A stretch of DNA of 64,000 nucleotides from Vibrio fortis (GCF_024347475.1 NZ_AP025488.1:1364001-1428000), one strand, 5' to 3'. Positions 52,953-62,867 are shown, numbered from the stretch's first letter. Translations and numbers: made by a program. Notes: generated by a model from the sequence alone, not told the origin.

Positions 52953-53873
52953 ATGGAATTTCTGTCTCAGATCTTTAGTGAAGGCCAAATCATATTCACC
53001 GAAACTTGGGTCGATGATAACTTTGTCATCGTTGCTCTAGCGTTGTTTATATTTGAATTGATTCGGTATGCATTCAAAAAGAAACTCTCTTGGAACATGT
53101 TAGGTGACAGCCTGACTAACTTCGTCACTCTATTTTTCTTATTAGTGATCGTGTTTTTCATAGGCCTTGCCTACGTAGGTGCCTTTGTTTTCGCTTATGA
53201 AAACTTCAGTTTGACTCAGCTACCCATTACCGGCTGGACGATTTTAGGTTGTTTGATCTTGGCGGATCTTGCCTATTACTGGGAGCATCGCTTCCTGCAC
53301 AGCAATGGGTTCGCGTGGGGAACACACTCGGTGCACCACAGTTCACCCTACTTTAATATCTCTGTGGCATATCGTTTTGGGCCACTGGATTGGTTTTTCC
53401 CATTCTTCTTCCACTTGCCGTTGATTCTACTTGGATTCAACCCGTTTGTTGTGTTGATGTGTGAAACGTTTGTTCAGCTTTATCAAACGCTACTTCACAC
53501 AGAGACAGTGAAGAAGTTGCCACGACCTATCGAAGCAGTGTTCAATACGCCCTCTCACCACAGGGTTCACCATGCGACCAACAAGCAATACCTCGACAAA
53601 AACTACGCAGGTATCTTGATCATCTGGGATCGCATGTTTGGTACCTTTGCGAGAGAAGAAGAAACCGTAAGTTATGGCGTTTTCCCAAGAATCAATTCGG
53701 TGAACCCATTAAAAGTATACTTCCACGGTTACGGAAAACTCCTCAGCCAAATGTGGCACGCACCCAATTGGACGTACCGCTTACAACTCTTGGTACAACC
53801 ACCAATATGGGCTTGGAGAAGGGAACGAGAATCAAGAAAGGAAACCCATGACCATTCACGCACTTTTGATTGA
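52953..53873 (+). CDS. Sterol-desaturase/fatty-acid-hydroxylase-family membrane protein
   Basis: 306 aa. Three histidine clusters bind a di-iron centre: HRFLH, HSVHHSS and HHRVHH, with further His upstream of the last. Several hydrophobic helices precede them. Such enzymes hydroxylate or desaturate lipid chains in the membrane; the substrate is unknown. AAGGATAATCGTC precedes the ATG, 20 nt after the previous stop. Overlaps the response-regulator gene by 26 nt. Confidence 0.9.
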   Translation: MEFLSQIFSEGQIIFTETWVDDNFVIVALALFIFELIRYAFKKKLSWNMLGDSLTNFVTLFFLLVIVFFIGLAYVGAFVFAYENFSLTQLPITGWTILGCLILADLAYYWEHRFLHSNGFAWGTHSVHHSSPYFNISVAYRFGPLDWFFPFFFHLPLILLGFNPFVVLMCETFVQLYQTLLHTETVKKLPRPIEAVFNTPSHHRVHHATNKQYLDKNYAGILIIWDRMFGTFAREEETVSYGVFPRINSVNPLKVYFHGYGKLLSQMWHAPNWTYRLQLLVQPPIWAWRRERESRKETHDHSRTFD

Positions 53874-54519
53874 AGATGACAGTGATCTTGCTGAAGCCAT
53901 TGCTGATTACATGGAACTCGATGGCTTCGAGTTCGACTTTGCTTACAACGGAATGGCAGGGTTGAATCTCGCGCTAAGCGGTAGCTACGACTTGATTCTC
54001 ACCGACATTAATATGCCGAAAATGGACGGGCTTGATGTATGCCAATCATTGAGAGCACAAGGGGTCACGACACCGATCTTAATGTTGACAGCCAGAGACA
54101 CCTTAGAAGACAAAATCGCGGGCTTCGATGTGGGTTCTGATGACTATCTCGTCAAGCCTTTTGCGATGGAAGAACTCAAGGTACGTTTAATGGCGTTAGT
54201 ACGCCGCTCACAAGGGGTGGTCTCTACCCTTTGTGCCGCTGACGTTGAGGTGAACCTTAATACCCATCAAGCCACTCGCAGTGGAGAGCCATTAAAGCTC
54301 TCCCCTGTGTGCTGGCGTATGCTGGTAACGCTAGTCAAAAATAGCCCCAATGTGGTGGCTCGTGCAAAATTAGAAGAGGCTTGGGAGGACGAACTCCCTA
54401 CCCCAGACAGCTTTAAGGCCCAACTATTTAAGCTAAGACAAGTGGTTGACGCCCCTTTTGATTCGAAGCTGATTCATACTGTGCATGGCGTCGGAGTGGC
54501 ATTGCGAGAGGAAGCATAA
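53848..54519 (+). CDS. OmpR-family response regulator
   Basis: 223 aa. Receiver domain with acidic pocket (IEDD), phospho-acceptor Asp53 in LILTDINMPKMDG, Thr/Lys signature (MLTARDT, DYLVKPFAM). Winged-helix output domain about 125-220 (LKLSPVCWRMLVTLVKNSPN; SFKAQLFKLRQVVD). GAAAGGAAACCC precedes the ATG. 1-nt overlap with the kinase stop/start (ATAATGA). I infer it binds the GGTTACC repeats. Confidence 0.93.
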   Translation: MTIHALLIEDDSDLAEAIADYMELDGFEFDFAYNGMAGLNLALSGSYDLILTDINMPKMDGLDVCQSLRAQGVTTPILMLTARDTLEDKIAGFDVGSDDYLVKPFAMEELKVRLMALVRRSQGVVSTLCAADVEVNLNTHQATRSGEPLKLSPVCWRMLVTLVKNSPNVVARAKLEEAWEDELPTPDSFKAQLFKLRQVVDAPFDSKLIHTVHGVGVALREEA

Positions 54520-55814
54520 TGAAACGCGTCAGCATCAAGAGAGACATCTATCTTTATCTGTTTGGTCTTTTACTGCTACTCACGGCAGCTTACGGTTTAA
54601 TGGTTTCTCAGAGTTATCATATTGGTATCAACGAAAGCGCCAAATACGGCTTCCTGTATGAGTTAAAAGCAGCAGAGCAACACTACCTCACCACAGGGGA
54701 AGCGCCTCGTAGTGACAATCCAACCTTTCAGGTATTCCTTGAACCCTCTCAAATCCCAGCCAAGTTTCAGCAAGCATTCTCGTGGCAGGATTTTCAAGCC
54801 GACGAAATCTATGAAGCCTACATAAACCCGACTTCCAACTCAAATCAAGATTATGGGAAGTATCTTTATGCGGCCAAGCACCCTGTACCCGGTAGTGATC
54901 AGATCCTCTACATCGTTTCTGAATACGATGAAGCGCTGTATCTGGCGCTATTTGAGTTAAGCCCACCAGAATCAGTCACTCAGTTTAACTCAGCGTTTTT
55001 GGTGATTGGTGGTTTGTTGCTATTGGTGTTCTTGTCGATTCGAGTGCTCGTTTACCGCCTAACGAAACCAATCCTGACGCTATCAACTTGGTCAAAGACG
55101 CTCGATCTTGATGACGTCAGCCACCTAGAGAAGTTTCGTTACAGTGAGATTCAGACCTTAGCCGAGCAGTTAATTCGTAGTGTTGAAGGAGAACGCAGCG
55201 CTAATGATCGTGAGCGCTTCTTCCTGCGTGCAGCCAGTCATGAACTGCGTACCCCAATCACTACCATTTCTGCCAGTGGCGATATGCTAGAACGCCTTGC
55301 TGAACATATCCCAAACAGTGGCCAGCGCGCGGTTGCTCGTATTCAGCGATCTGTTCAAAGCATGCAGAGTCTTGTGATCACCCTTTTGTGGATGAGCCGC
55401 AATAGTAACCTTGAGACCCAGTATGAATCGATCCCTACAAAACCTTTGTTAACGCAGATCGTGAATAGTCAGCAATACCTACTCTCCCAAAAACAAGTCG
55501 AGGTAGATACACAAGTCAGCTGTGATGAGATCCACCAGCCCAAAGAGCTTCTCGAAGTCGTGCTGACCAATCTTGTCCGAAATGCATTTCAACATGGTGG
55601 TCACGGTAAAGTCACGATGAGATTAAATGACCAAGAATTTGAGATCAGTAACACCTCACCCGACCCAACTTTGGCTGCAGACAGTAACCGAGACACCTCT
55701 TTCGGTATAGGTTTAGAATTGGTTGAACGTGTCTGTAACAGCCAGGGGTGGCAGTTGGCACATAGGCAGCACCAAGAGGCCTTTATCGTCACGGTTCGCT
55801 TCAATAACTTGTAA
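54519..55814 (+). CDS. Sensor histidine kinase
   Basis: 431 aa. TM1 about 8-30, periplasmic sensor 31-155 (about 125 residues, no recognisable family), TM2 about 157-178, HAMP-like linker, HisKA with His241 in RAASHELRTPITT, HATPase with TNLVRNAFQHG (N box) and SFGIGLELVERVC (GxGLxL in variant form). Partner of the upstream regulator. The G2-box reads GIGLEL rather than GLGL, still compatible with ATP binding. Confidence 0.92.
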   Translation: MKRVSIKRDIYLYLFGLLLLLTAAYGLMVSQSYHIGINESAKYGFLYELKAAEQHYLTTGEAPRSDNPTFQVFLEPSQIPAKFQQAFSWQDFQADEIYEAYINPTSNSNQDYGKYLYAAKHPVPGSDQILYIVSEYDEALYLALFELSPPESVTQFNSAFLVIGGLLLLVFLSIRVLVYRLTKPILTLSTWSKTLDLDDVSHLEKFRYSEIQTLAEQLIRSVEGERSANDRERFFLRAASHELRTPITTISASGDMLERLAEHIPNSGQRAVARIQRSVQSMQSLVITLLWMSRNSNLETQYESIPTKPLLTQIVNSQQYLLSQKQVEVDTQVSCDEIHQPKELLEVVLTNLVRNAFQHGGHGKVTMRLNDQEFEISNTSPDPTLAADSNRDTSFGIGLELVERVCNSQGWQLAHRQHQEAFIVTVRFNNL

Positions 55815-55836
55815 TTCGAGTGAATGAATCTGGCTG

Positions 55837-55854
55837 GTTACCAAGTGGTTACCT
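55837..55854 (+). promoter_or_regulatory. Direct-repeat box GGTTACC-N4-GGTTACC before the 50-aa gene
   Basis: Two exact heptamers start 11 nt apart. A -10-like TATGCT starts 9 nt after the repeat, the same layout as at 52240. It lies inside the 85-nt gap after the kinase stop, so the 50-aa gene has its own promoter, apparently co-regulated. Confidence 0.6.
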
Positions 55855-55899
55855 TTGTATCGGTATGCTACACCTATACACAGATAGAGGAGCCGACTC

Positions 55900-56052
55900 A
55901 TGGGCACTTGGATACTAGAAACCTTATTATGGGCTATCGTCACTGTTGCAGTTTGCGTGGCAATTTGGGGATTAAACCTGACCAATATATTGATCGCACT
56001 AGGCGCATCAGTTGCGGTATCTCTGCTGTTAGGCAACAGTTGGCGCAGTTAG
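55900..56052 (+). CDS. 50-aa membrane microprotein
   Basis: MGTWILETLLWAIVTVAVCV... : two hydrophobic segments (6-24 and 28-45) joined by GLNLT and a short polar end NSWRS. GAGGAG lies 7 nt before the ATG. Not recognised as a family. It follows the two-component genes and carries the same repeat in its promoter, so it may be a small effector or feedback protein of that system. Confidence 0.7.
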   Translation: MGTWILETLLWAIVTVAVCVAIWGLNLTNILIALGASVAVSLLLGNSWRS

Positions 56053-56146
56053 GCTTTCATAGCCACATAAAGCAACATTAATCATCACAATACGTCTAAC
56101 GACACTGGCAAACCTAAAGATGCAGAATAATTAGAGTACTCAAAAG

Positions 56147-56182
56147 AAAACCCCGATGATCAATGACCATCGGGGTTTTGTG
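56147..56182. terminator. Bidirectional terminator after the 50-aa gene
   Basis: AAAACCCCGATG ... CATCGGGGTTTT, 12-bp stem with 9-nt loop, T-run on one side and A-run on the other. Confidence 0.88.
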
Positions 56183-56206
56183 TTTGTTACGTATGTTGTA
56201 TGCAGG

Positions 56207-56530
56207 CTAGCTTGATAATGTCTCTTCAAAGACACCTAACTCTCGACCAAGCCAAATCGCTCGCACAGTGTGATCAAGCGTCTCTTCCCCACCGGTTACT
56301 GGGTGAATCAGCACAGACATATCACCACGCTCTTGATCCAACCACTCCACAATGCCTGACTCTTTGTTAGCAAAGTGGATTTCAAACATTGGCATTTTAT
56401 GAGGGCCAACGAGGCGCTGAACCAACGGGAAAACCTCCATCACATCGTTACGCTCCGAGAGGATTTTTTGACGTAAAGTTTCAGCTTGCTCTGCAAATCG
56501 CAGAGGAAAATAAACATGACCGTGGTACAT
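56207..56530 (-). CDS. DOPA 4,5-dioxygenase-family protein
   Basis: 107 aa, the usual length. MYHGHVYFPLRFAEQAETL opens like other members (conserved His), and GPHKMPMFEIHFANKE and VLIHPVTGGEETLDHT carry the remaining conserved histidines. Start at 56530 after AAAGGACGGTGAT; the frame is open to 56584. Activity on catechols is not shown for most bacterial members. Confidence 0.85.
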   Translation of the reverse strand: MYHGHVYFPLRFAEQAETLRQKILSERNDVMEVFPLVQRLVGPHKMPMFEIHFANKESGIVEWLDQERGDMSVLIHPVTGGEETLDHTVRAIWLGRELGVFEETLSS

Positions 56531-56689
56531 ATCACCGTCCTTTAGAATTATGATGAGGGCAGTGTAACCTGCTTTGTTGAACAATAACAGCTCACCTAAT
56601 CTTCTTATTTAAATACAAAGTGTTATGCAATCACAACACCAATTTAAGCAAAGACTGCCCTCATAGTTCCTAGATAATCGTCAACACCT

Positions 56690-59600
56690 TCAATAGATTG
56701 AATCAATCTCTAATGGGCCTTTTTCTGGCTTATCTAGATTTAATTGCTCAACGACACGTAATGCATTGGCACTGATTCCACCGCTATACGATTTGGAGCC
56801 ATCCGGATTTGTCATTGATGTTTCACCGATATTCCAAGCAACAAAGAAGTCACTCAAATCATAATTCGATACATATGAACTGCACACCATCATGAGATCT
56901 CCACCAGTAAGACCAGTTTCTGCACTACTACAATAGTTGCGAACCTCATCCCCAAAGTCATCACCTCGAGCTTTTCGGTGCATCAACTTAAACATATTCC
57001 AGCCTTCGTCTTCACCATAAACACTTGATTGGTTGGCGCCTTTTGCATACCAGTCGTCAATAGCAAAATGCGTTTTTGCCCAAATCTTCAACTGTCCAAA
57101 CATCACCAAGCGTATCCCCGCATCACCATTCGCCCATGCATGCTGGTCATTCATCTCTAACCATTTCGGGGCTTTCTTGATATCCGTCTTGATACGATCC
57201 ATCTCTGGTTTGTCGTTTCGTCCCTCTAACTCTTGCATGTACAGAGCCAATAAGTTGTTTGTAACTTCCGTACTGCCTTCAGCCAAGAATGGTGCAGATG
57301 CTAAGTTATGCCCAACTTCGTGCCACAATAGCCAATCATTGATTGGATTGGTCGGGATGGTGGTTCGGTCCGGATTAAAACTCGAGTTCATCACAGGGTA
57401 ACCGGAGTGAGCTGCACCAATCGAGATCTGAACATCATTCACGAAACGATGTCGAAATGCTTCAAGATCAGCATACGTAAATCGGCGATGTAACCCGCCT
57501 ACTTGCTCTTCATCTCGACCATAAAAATCACTAGCAGCATCAGCAAAGCGATTCATCTCTTTCGCGAATCTTTGTAGATCCGTTGACTGTAGATTTTTAA
57601 CCGGTGTGGTGTAGATAAACGAACCCGTATCGACTTCTGCTATCGGAGCCTGAGCATTTTCAACGGAATTAAGCCACTTACCCTCTTTCCACCAAGCGGC
57701 TTTGATTACGCCCGAAACGTTAAATTGGGCCTCTCCACCATTATTATCTTTAGGTTGAATGTAGATCAGACCACCGTATGGCGATTTGAAGGTCAAGCTC
57801 GATCCATCATATGCATAAGTGGTTTGCATTCTCGGCGGGCGCTTTAAACTTGTTTCGTGATTTTGCTTACCGGTTAAATCGTCTGCCATCATCACAGTGA
57901 TCCTCGCTGGAACACCATCACTGATGGTCACTTCCTGCAACTGCGGTGCCCATAAGCCAGTTGATTGGTTGTTTCCTGCTGAATAGGTCACCGCTTGACC
58001 CGTTGTTACAACCGGAACCGTCTCAGTTGTCGATGCAGCCATAGTTCGACCTGGATACAACGTCGTGTCTACAACAATGTCATGATCCCAATACGAACGA
58101 CCCAACATGATACGCGTTAATGGTTTTTCCATATAATTCAATGGATAGCTAGGGTTCAATTGACCTGCTAACTCCCCTTCACTATGAATCATCTCATTTG
58201 CGACAAGTGACGCTTTAAGGTCAACGGGACACTGCGCCTCTTCCGTATCGGCTTGATGTTTGCCATCGGTGTAGCAGTTTAAGAACTGCACAGCTTGCTT
58301 GAAGCCTAATTCATCTTGCACACCTGACTCAAAACGGTATGCGTTGTCATTCCACATCCATACCGACAGGTTATCGAAACTCTGATTCAACTCACTGTTA
58401 GATAGGCGTTTTCCTGACTTACCCTGAGTTCGATAATAGATCTCGTGCTCGTAAAGAGAAGTGAAGTTTGAACCAAGGTTTGCAGCTTTGACCATGCTTT
58501 CAACCACACTTTTGCTCACATCGTAGCGATCAAAGTCTGCACGTTGGTAGGCACCACGTACTGTCACTCCATGCCCAGATCGTGTTTCGATACAGTTGAA
58601 CTCGTATTCGTAATCATTGCGACAAAGAGGAGTACCGGTAAAGGCTGTTTGCAGTTCCTTAATCGCTTTAGCACGCTCTTCGTCCGTCTCGACAAATATC
58701 CGCGCCTGCTTAGTCACCATTATTGGTGATCCAGACTCATCAACTAACGGCTTACGTTCTGCATCTAGCTTCACTACTTCATAAGTTGGGATTTCAAACT
58801 TAATTTTGGACTCATCTTTAATCCACTCGACCGTACCATCTTGATTAATGGTAAACGGAGGCTCACCTTGGTTGTCTTGGAAACGCTCCAAAACCACCAT
58901 CTCTTTCTGACTCTTCACATGCAGGTTTGGATAAGGAGCTTGGCAGTAATACGAGCTACCACAGAAAGCTTGATTCGTCGGTGTTACGTTTTCACCACCC
59001 ACAGAAACACCAGCGGCATCGGCTAGACGCCCGATAGGTTCAGGGTTCGTAGTTTGAATTGCGTCCATAAACAGGATGTTACCGCCGTTATTTACGTAGT
59101 TAATAAGCGCAGTAATATCCTCTTGACTCAAATTAGGGTTGTCTAAGTCAGAAACAAACTGGTTAGTCATACCGTCTTGAATCAGCTTAGGTGGGTATGC
59201 CTGAAGAATCATAATTGGTGTTGTAGTCACATCAAGCCCATCAAACTCACCAGAACCCCGCTTTTCAACTGATGCAAAACCATATTGCGGACTCACAAAA
59301 AAGGTGTACTGCTTACCCATTGTAGAGTGGTGATACGCCGAATAAGCTTGGTCAATATTGGTAACGGCATTCAACCCAGCAATCGACGAACCGTTATTGA
59401 ACCATTCAAATAAGTTCGAGAAAAACAGCCTCATACTGCCTTGATCATCATGCTGTAGGTTTTCGATCTCCGAAACGGTACACAGCTGCTTGTTACTATC
59501 GATATGCAGTGATCTATTGGCCCAATAGTTTTCTGGACACGACAAAATACTTGGGTATAAACCGTTGCCCATGAACACGACTTTACCTTTACCTATCTCC

Positions 59601-61123
59601 CCTGCGGTTACAAAAGGAAAACCGTAAGTTGCATTGTCTTCAGAAACCAGAGGGATTGGTAACATATCAATGTGAGGGTGCTCGGCAATGTAAGGTCTTC
59701 CTTCACGTGTCCAAGCTTGCTGTTCTCCAAAAGAGAGCTCTCGGTTGGTATCGGTTCTCGGCATCATCACAGGAAAAGCTCGGTTTGAGATGTTGAGTGC
59801 CCGCATACCACGCGTGTATCCCGAAGCGCCGTAAAAGCTGCCGTTATCATTAAACACATGGAAGGTGTTTACGTTGTGGAATATTTGTTGAAGCGACTCG
59901 GTAACATAATGACCTGAGTCCATAGATAAGGTCACAGGTTGGCGAACATAATCCATAAACAACGGCGTTTGTCGCAACTCTTCATCGATTTCTGCTGTCA
60001 ATCCTTGATTAAATTGATCAGTAAATTCATTCGGGATCTCGAAACCTGAACCTTCAATCGCCCCACCATTCGGAAGCGTCAAATTGATCAACTCATTAAT
60101 CACGTTCGGGTACTGTGAGAAAGTGCGCTGTACCTCTTCTGAAATCTCAAAGTGAGATGCATGTTCTACAGCGTAACGCTCAATGAGAGACTGAATATTG
60201 GCTTTAATCACCACATTGTCGGTCACATCAGAGAGCTTATAAGAGATTTGGTTGCCGTTAATGTGGCCAAATTCAAACGTATCAATACCAAATGTCAGCT
60301 TGTCTCCCCATAAGTACTCAAAGTGCCCCTGTTCATCAGTAATGCCCGTCGCGTTGGCTGAAAAGAAATGCATACCAGAGATGGCTTTACCGTTAGCGTC
60401 TGTCAATTTACTTTGAGTGAAGACCTTACCTTCAAGACTTGGTTTGTAGGCATAACTGGATTCTGCGTCGGCAGAAACAAAATCTGAGTTGAGGTTGTTA
60501 TTAGCACTTGGATCCACAGCTGGAACAATGGTTGTATCCACATGAGAGCTTGGCGCTTTACCAACAGCATCGGTTGCTTCTTCTTCCTTAGTCGCTAAAT
60601 AGGCTTCTACGGCTGCTAAATCATCCAGTTGGGAATACACTGCTTCAATGTCAAACGCATCCAATTCGTTGAGACAAATCGCGCTTTCCGTTGCACAAGC
60701 ATCAATGGATTGAAGAACCTTAGTGACATTGACTCCATGCTGATGGGTCAAATCAAATGAAACGGTCAATTCACTGTTTGAAATCGCTTTTTCCGATGGT
60801 TCAGGGAAGGGAGCAGTAAAGTCACCCAAGTTGAGGTGTCCCAAATGACAGCCAAAGCTCACACCCTGCTTGATTTCAAACGTACCATTTTCTAGCTGAA
60901 CACCATTGCAATACACGTCTCCCTTTACCAATGAGCCACTTGATAACAAAGAGGCGATATACGTAGCGGGCGGAATAATATCAGTCGGTGGAATGATGTC
61001 CGTAGGAGGCAAAATATCAGTTGGTGGAATTGTATCAGGACTCTCATTGTGACTTGTAGAGTCGTCATTACAACCAGAAAGGAACGCAGACAGTATCGCC
61101 AGCGCGAGCAAGTTTTTTTTCAT
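56690..61123 (-). CDS. acfD: AcfD/SslE-type M60 lipoprotein metalloprotease
   Basis: 1477 aa. Signal peptide with lipobox LSGC (Cys18), then a Pro-rich linker of repeated PPTDI (about 32-53). A large N-terminal region follows and the M60 peptidase domain lies near the C-terminus, with zinc motif HEVGH at residues 1268-1272 and the downstream acidic segment FLAEGSTEV. Homologues are secreted or surface mucin-binding/mucinase proteins exported by type II secretion (V. cholerae AcfD, E. coli SslE/YghJ). The ATG has only a weak ribosome site. Length is near that of AcfD/SslE. Confidence 0.92.
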   Translation of the reverse strand: MKKNLLALAILSAFLSGCNDDSTSHNESPDTIPPTDILPPTDIIPPTDIIPPATYIASLLSSGSLVKGDVYCNGVQLENGTFEIKQGVSFGCHLGHLNLGDFTAPFPEPSEKAISNSELTVSFDLTHQHGVNVTKVLQSIDACATESAICLNELDAFDIEAVYSQLDDLAAVEAYLATKEEEATDAVGKAPSSHVDTTIVPAVDPSANNNLNSDFVSADAESSYAYKPSLEGKVFTQSKLTDANGKAISGMHFFSANATGITDEQGHFEYLWGDKLTFGIDTFEFGHINGNQISYKLSDVTDNVVIKANIQSLIERYAVEHASHFEISEEVQRTFSQYPNVINELINLTLPNGGAIEGSGFEIPNEFTDQFNQGLTAEIDEELRQTPLFMDYVRQPVTLSMDSGHYVTESLQQIFHNVNTFHVFNDNGSFYGASGYTRGMRALNISNRAFPVMMPRTDTNRELSFGEQQAWTREGRPYIAEHPHIDMLPIPLVSEDNATYGFPFVTAGEIGKGKVVFMGNGLYPSILSCPENYWANRSLHIDSNKQLCTVSEIENLQHDDQGSMRLFFSNLFEWFNNGSSIAGLNAVTNIDQAYSAYHHSTMGKQYTFFVSPQYGFASVEKRGSGEFDGLDVTTTPIMILQAYPPKLIQDGMTNQFVSDLDNPNLSQEDITALINYVNNGGNILFMDAIQTTNPEPIGRLADAAGVSVGGENVTPTNQAFCGSSYYCQAPYPNLHVKSQKEMVVLERFQDNQGEPPFTINQDGTVEWIKDESKIKFEIPTYEVVKLDAERKPLVDESGSPIMVTKQARIFVETDEERAKAIKELQTAFTGTPLCRNDYEYEFNCIETRSGHGVTVRGAYQRADFDRYDVSKSVVESMVKAANLGSNFTSLYEHEIYYRTQGKSGKRLSNSELNQSFDNLSVWMWNDNAYRFESGVQDELGFKQAVQFLNCYTDGKHQADTEEAQCPVDLKASLVANEMIHSEGELAGQLNPSYPLNYMEKPLTRIMLGRSYWDHDIVVDTTLYPGRTMAASTTETVPVVTTGQAVTYSAGNNQSTGLWAPQLQEVTISDGVPARITVMMADDLTGKQNHETSLKRPPRMQTTYAYDGSSLTFKSPYGGLIYIQPKDNNGGEAQFNVSGVIKAAWWKEGKWLNSVENAQAPIAEVDTGSFIYTTPVKNLQSTDLQRFAKEMNRFADAASDFYGRDEEQVGGLHRRFTYADLEAFRHRFVNDVQISIGAAHSGYPVMNSSFNPDRTTIPTNPINDWLLWHEVGHNLASAPFLAEGSTEVTNNLLALYMQELEGRNDKPEMDRIKTDIKKAPKWLEMNDQHAWANGDAGIRLVMFGQLKIWAKTHFAIDDWYAKGANQSSVYGEDEGWNMFKLMHRKARGDDFGDEVRNYCSSAETGLTGGDLMMVCSSYVSNYDLSDFFVAWNIGETSMTNPDGSKSYSGGISANALRVVEQLNLDKPEKGPLEIDSIY

Positions 61124-61302
61124 TGAGTATGATTAACGGTAGTTTTAATTAGAGCGCTATTTTAGAGATTTACTCCGTCTTGATGACTATAGTTTTTTAT
61201 CCTAACCACAACCCTATTTAGTCATAAATATATGAATTAAAGAGATTTAATCACCTTACTTTGTTGTGCCATTTTCAATTCATTGGTTTGATGACGCTAA
61301 AA

Positions 61303-61337
61303 CACAAAACGCCATACCGCTTTCACGATATGGCGTT
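61303..61337 (-). terminator. Terminator of the YghU-type gene
   Basis: AACGCCATA ... TATGGCGTT stem, 12-nt loop, TTGTGTTTT following on the minus strand, about 55 nt past the stop at 61391. Confidence 0.75.
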
Positions 61338-61390
61338 CAAATTGATGCGATGATTTAACTCAAAGCTTCATATTTACACTGCAGTAAAGG

Positions 61391-62248
61391 TTACGGCTTC
61401 AAGTTAAGCACAGCATCAATATCTTCTGCAGAGTGGCGCTCTGGTACTTGCTCCCACTCTTCTCCCCATGAGCGGTTTACAATACGCCCACGTTGGAAAC
61501 CTTCGCGTGCTTCAAGCTGCTTCGCCCAGCGTACAACATGAGTGTACGACTCCACTTGTAAGAACTCTGCAGCATCGTACAGATTGCCAAGTACTAAGTT
61601 GCCATACCAAGGCCAAATCGCGATATCAGCAATTGTCAGCTCGTCACCTGAAACAAACTCGTTATTTGCTAATTGTTTATCAAGAACATCCAACTGACGC
61701 TTTGCTTCCATCGCAAAACGGTTAATTGGGTACTCTTGCTTTTCATCCGCGTATGCGTAGAAGTGGCCAAAGCCACCACCAAGGAATGGTGCTGAGCCTT
61801 GTGCCCAGAACAACCAGTTGATCGCTTGAGTGCGTGCTGCTCCCTCTTTTGGTAGGAAGTGACCGAACTTTTCAGCAAGGTGCATTAAAATTGAAGCCGA
61901 CTCGAATACATTGACCTCTTCGTCACCAGACTTATCAACCAACGCTGGGATCTTTGAATTCGGGTTAACCCCAACAAAACCAGAAGAGAACTGATCCGAC
62001 TCACCGATATTGATCAGGTAAGCATCGTACTCGGCTTCTTTCACGCCTTGTGCAAGCAACTCTTCCAGCATAATCGTAACTTTTTGACCATTCGGAGTGC
62101 CTAGCGAGTAAAGTTGCAGATCGTGTTTGCCAACAGGCAACTCACGTTCAAACCTCGCGCCAGATTCAGGGCTATTGATGTTTGCCCATTTATTTCCACC
62201 AGCAGTATCGTTAACCCAAACTTTCGGCGGAGTGTATTGTTCTGACAT
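61391..62248 (-). CDS. yghU: YghU-type glutathione transferase / disulfide-bond reductase
   Basis: 285 aa. QYTPPKVWVNDTAGGNKWAN and GKHDLQLYSLGTPNGQKVT are the YghU N-terminus, the thioredoxin fold with its NGQK motif. ELTIADIAIWPWYG and GSAPFLGGGFGHFYAYADE belong to the C-terminal helical domain. YghU binds two glutathiones and reduces disulfides in E. coli. Encoded on the same strand upstream of acfD, like yghU near yghJ in E. coli. AAGGAAATACT precedes the ATG. Confidence 0.9.
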   Translation of the reverse strand: MSEQYTPPKVWVNDTAGGNKWANINSPESGARFERELPVGKHDLQLYSLGTPNGQKVTIMLEELLAQGVKEAEYDAYLINIGESDQFSSGFVGVNPNSKIPALVDKSGDEEVNVFESASILMHLAEKFGHFLPKEGAARTQAINWLFWAQGSAPFLGGGFGHFYAYADEKQEYPINRFAMEAKRQLDVLDKQLANNEFVSGDELTIADIAIWPWYGNLVLGNLYDAAEFLQVESYTHVVRWAKQLEAREGFQRGRIVNRSWGEEWEQVPERHSAEDIDAVLNLKP

Positions 62249-62522
62249 AGTATTTCCTTATTGATATTGGGTCTCACTCACTGATATTAGGTCACACACT
62301 CTCGGTTAAAACCCCTCAATACGATTTATTTTCAAACTGTTAAGCATGGCTTATTCCAGAATGACATAACTCGATTAAGGGTACAGTTGATGGCGAAAAT
62401 CTGTCCCTAATCAAACTTCATTCAAATCTTGATCGATAGAGTCATGATTTCGCTATCACTCACCTATCGCTCGCGACAAGCTGTGATAACATCGCTTCAA
62501 TACAAGAAATAGGAAACAAGCA

Positions 62523-62867
62523 ATGTCGTCTGATTACAACGGTTCAAGTGCAGCGTATGCACGAAAAGAGAGTGGCTACCGCGAGAAAGCGCTCAAACTC
62601 TATCCTTGGGTTTGTGGTAAGTGTGCGCGTGAGTTTGTTTATTCAAACCTTCGTGAGCTAACCGTCCACCACGTCGACCACGACCACACCAACAATCCTG
62701 AAGATGGCAGCAACTGGGAACTTCTGTGCCTTTATTGTCACGACCATGAGCACTCAAAATACACCGACCATGAACGTTATGGGGTTGATGCTAAAGCTCA
62801 GCTAGATGATCACCAACACGCGACACATAACCCATTTGCGGATCTCGCAAAGATGATGAAGAAGTAA
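62523..62867 (+). CDS. yajD: YajD-like HNH nuclease
   Basis: 114 aa. Zinc-binding cysteines in WVCGKCAREF and CLYCHDHEH, with the HNH core LTVHHVDHDHTNNPEDGSNW. Matches YajD, a small HNH protein of unknown cellular role. AGGAAACAAGCA precedes the ATG. Confidence 0.9.
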   Translation: MSSDYNGSSAAYARKESGYREKALKLYPWVCGKCAREFVYSNLRELTVHHVDHDHTNNPEDGSNWELLCLYCHDHEHSKYTDHERYGVDAKAQLDDHQHATHNPFADLAKMMKK

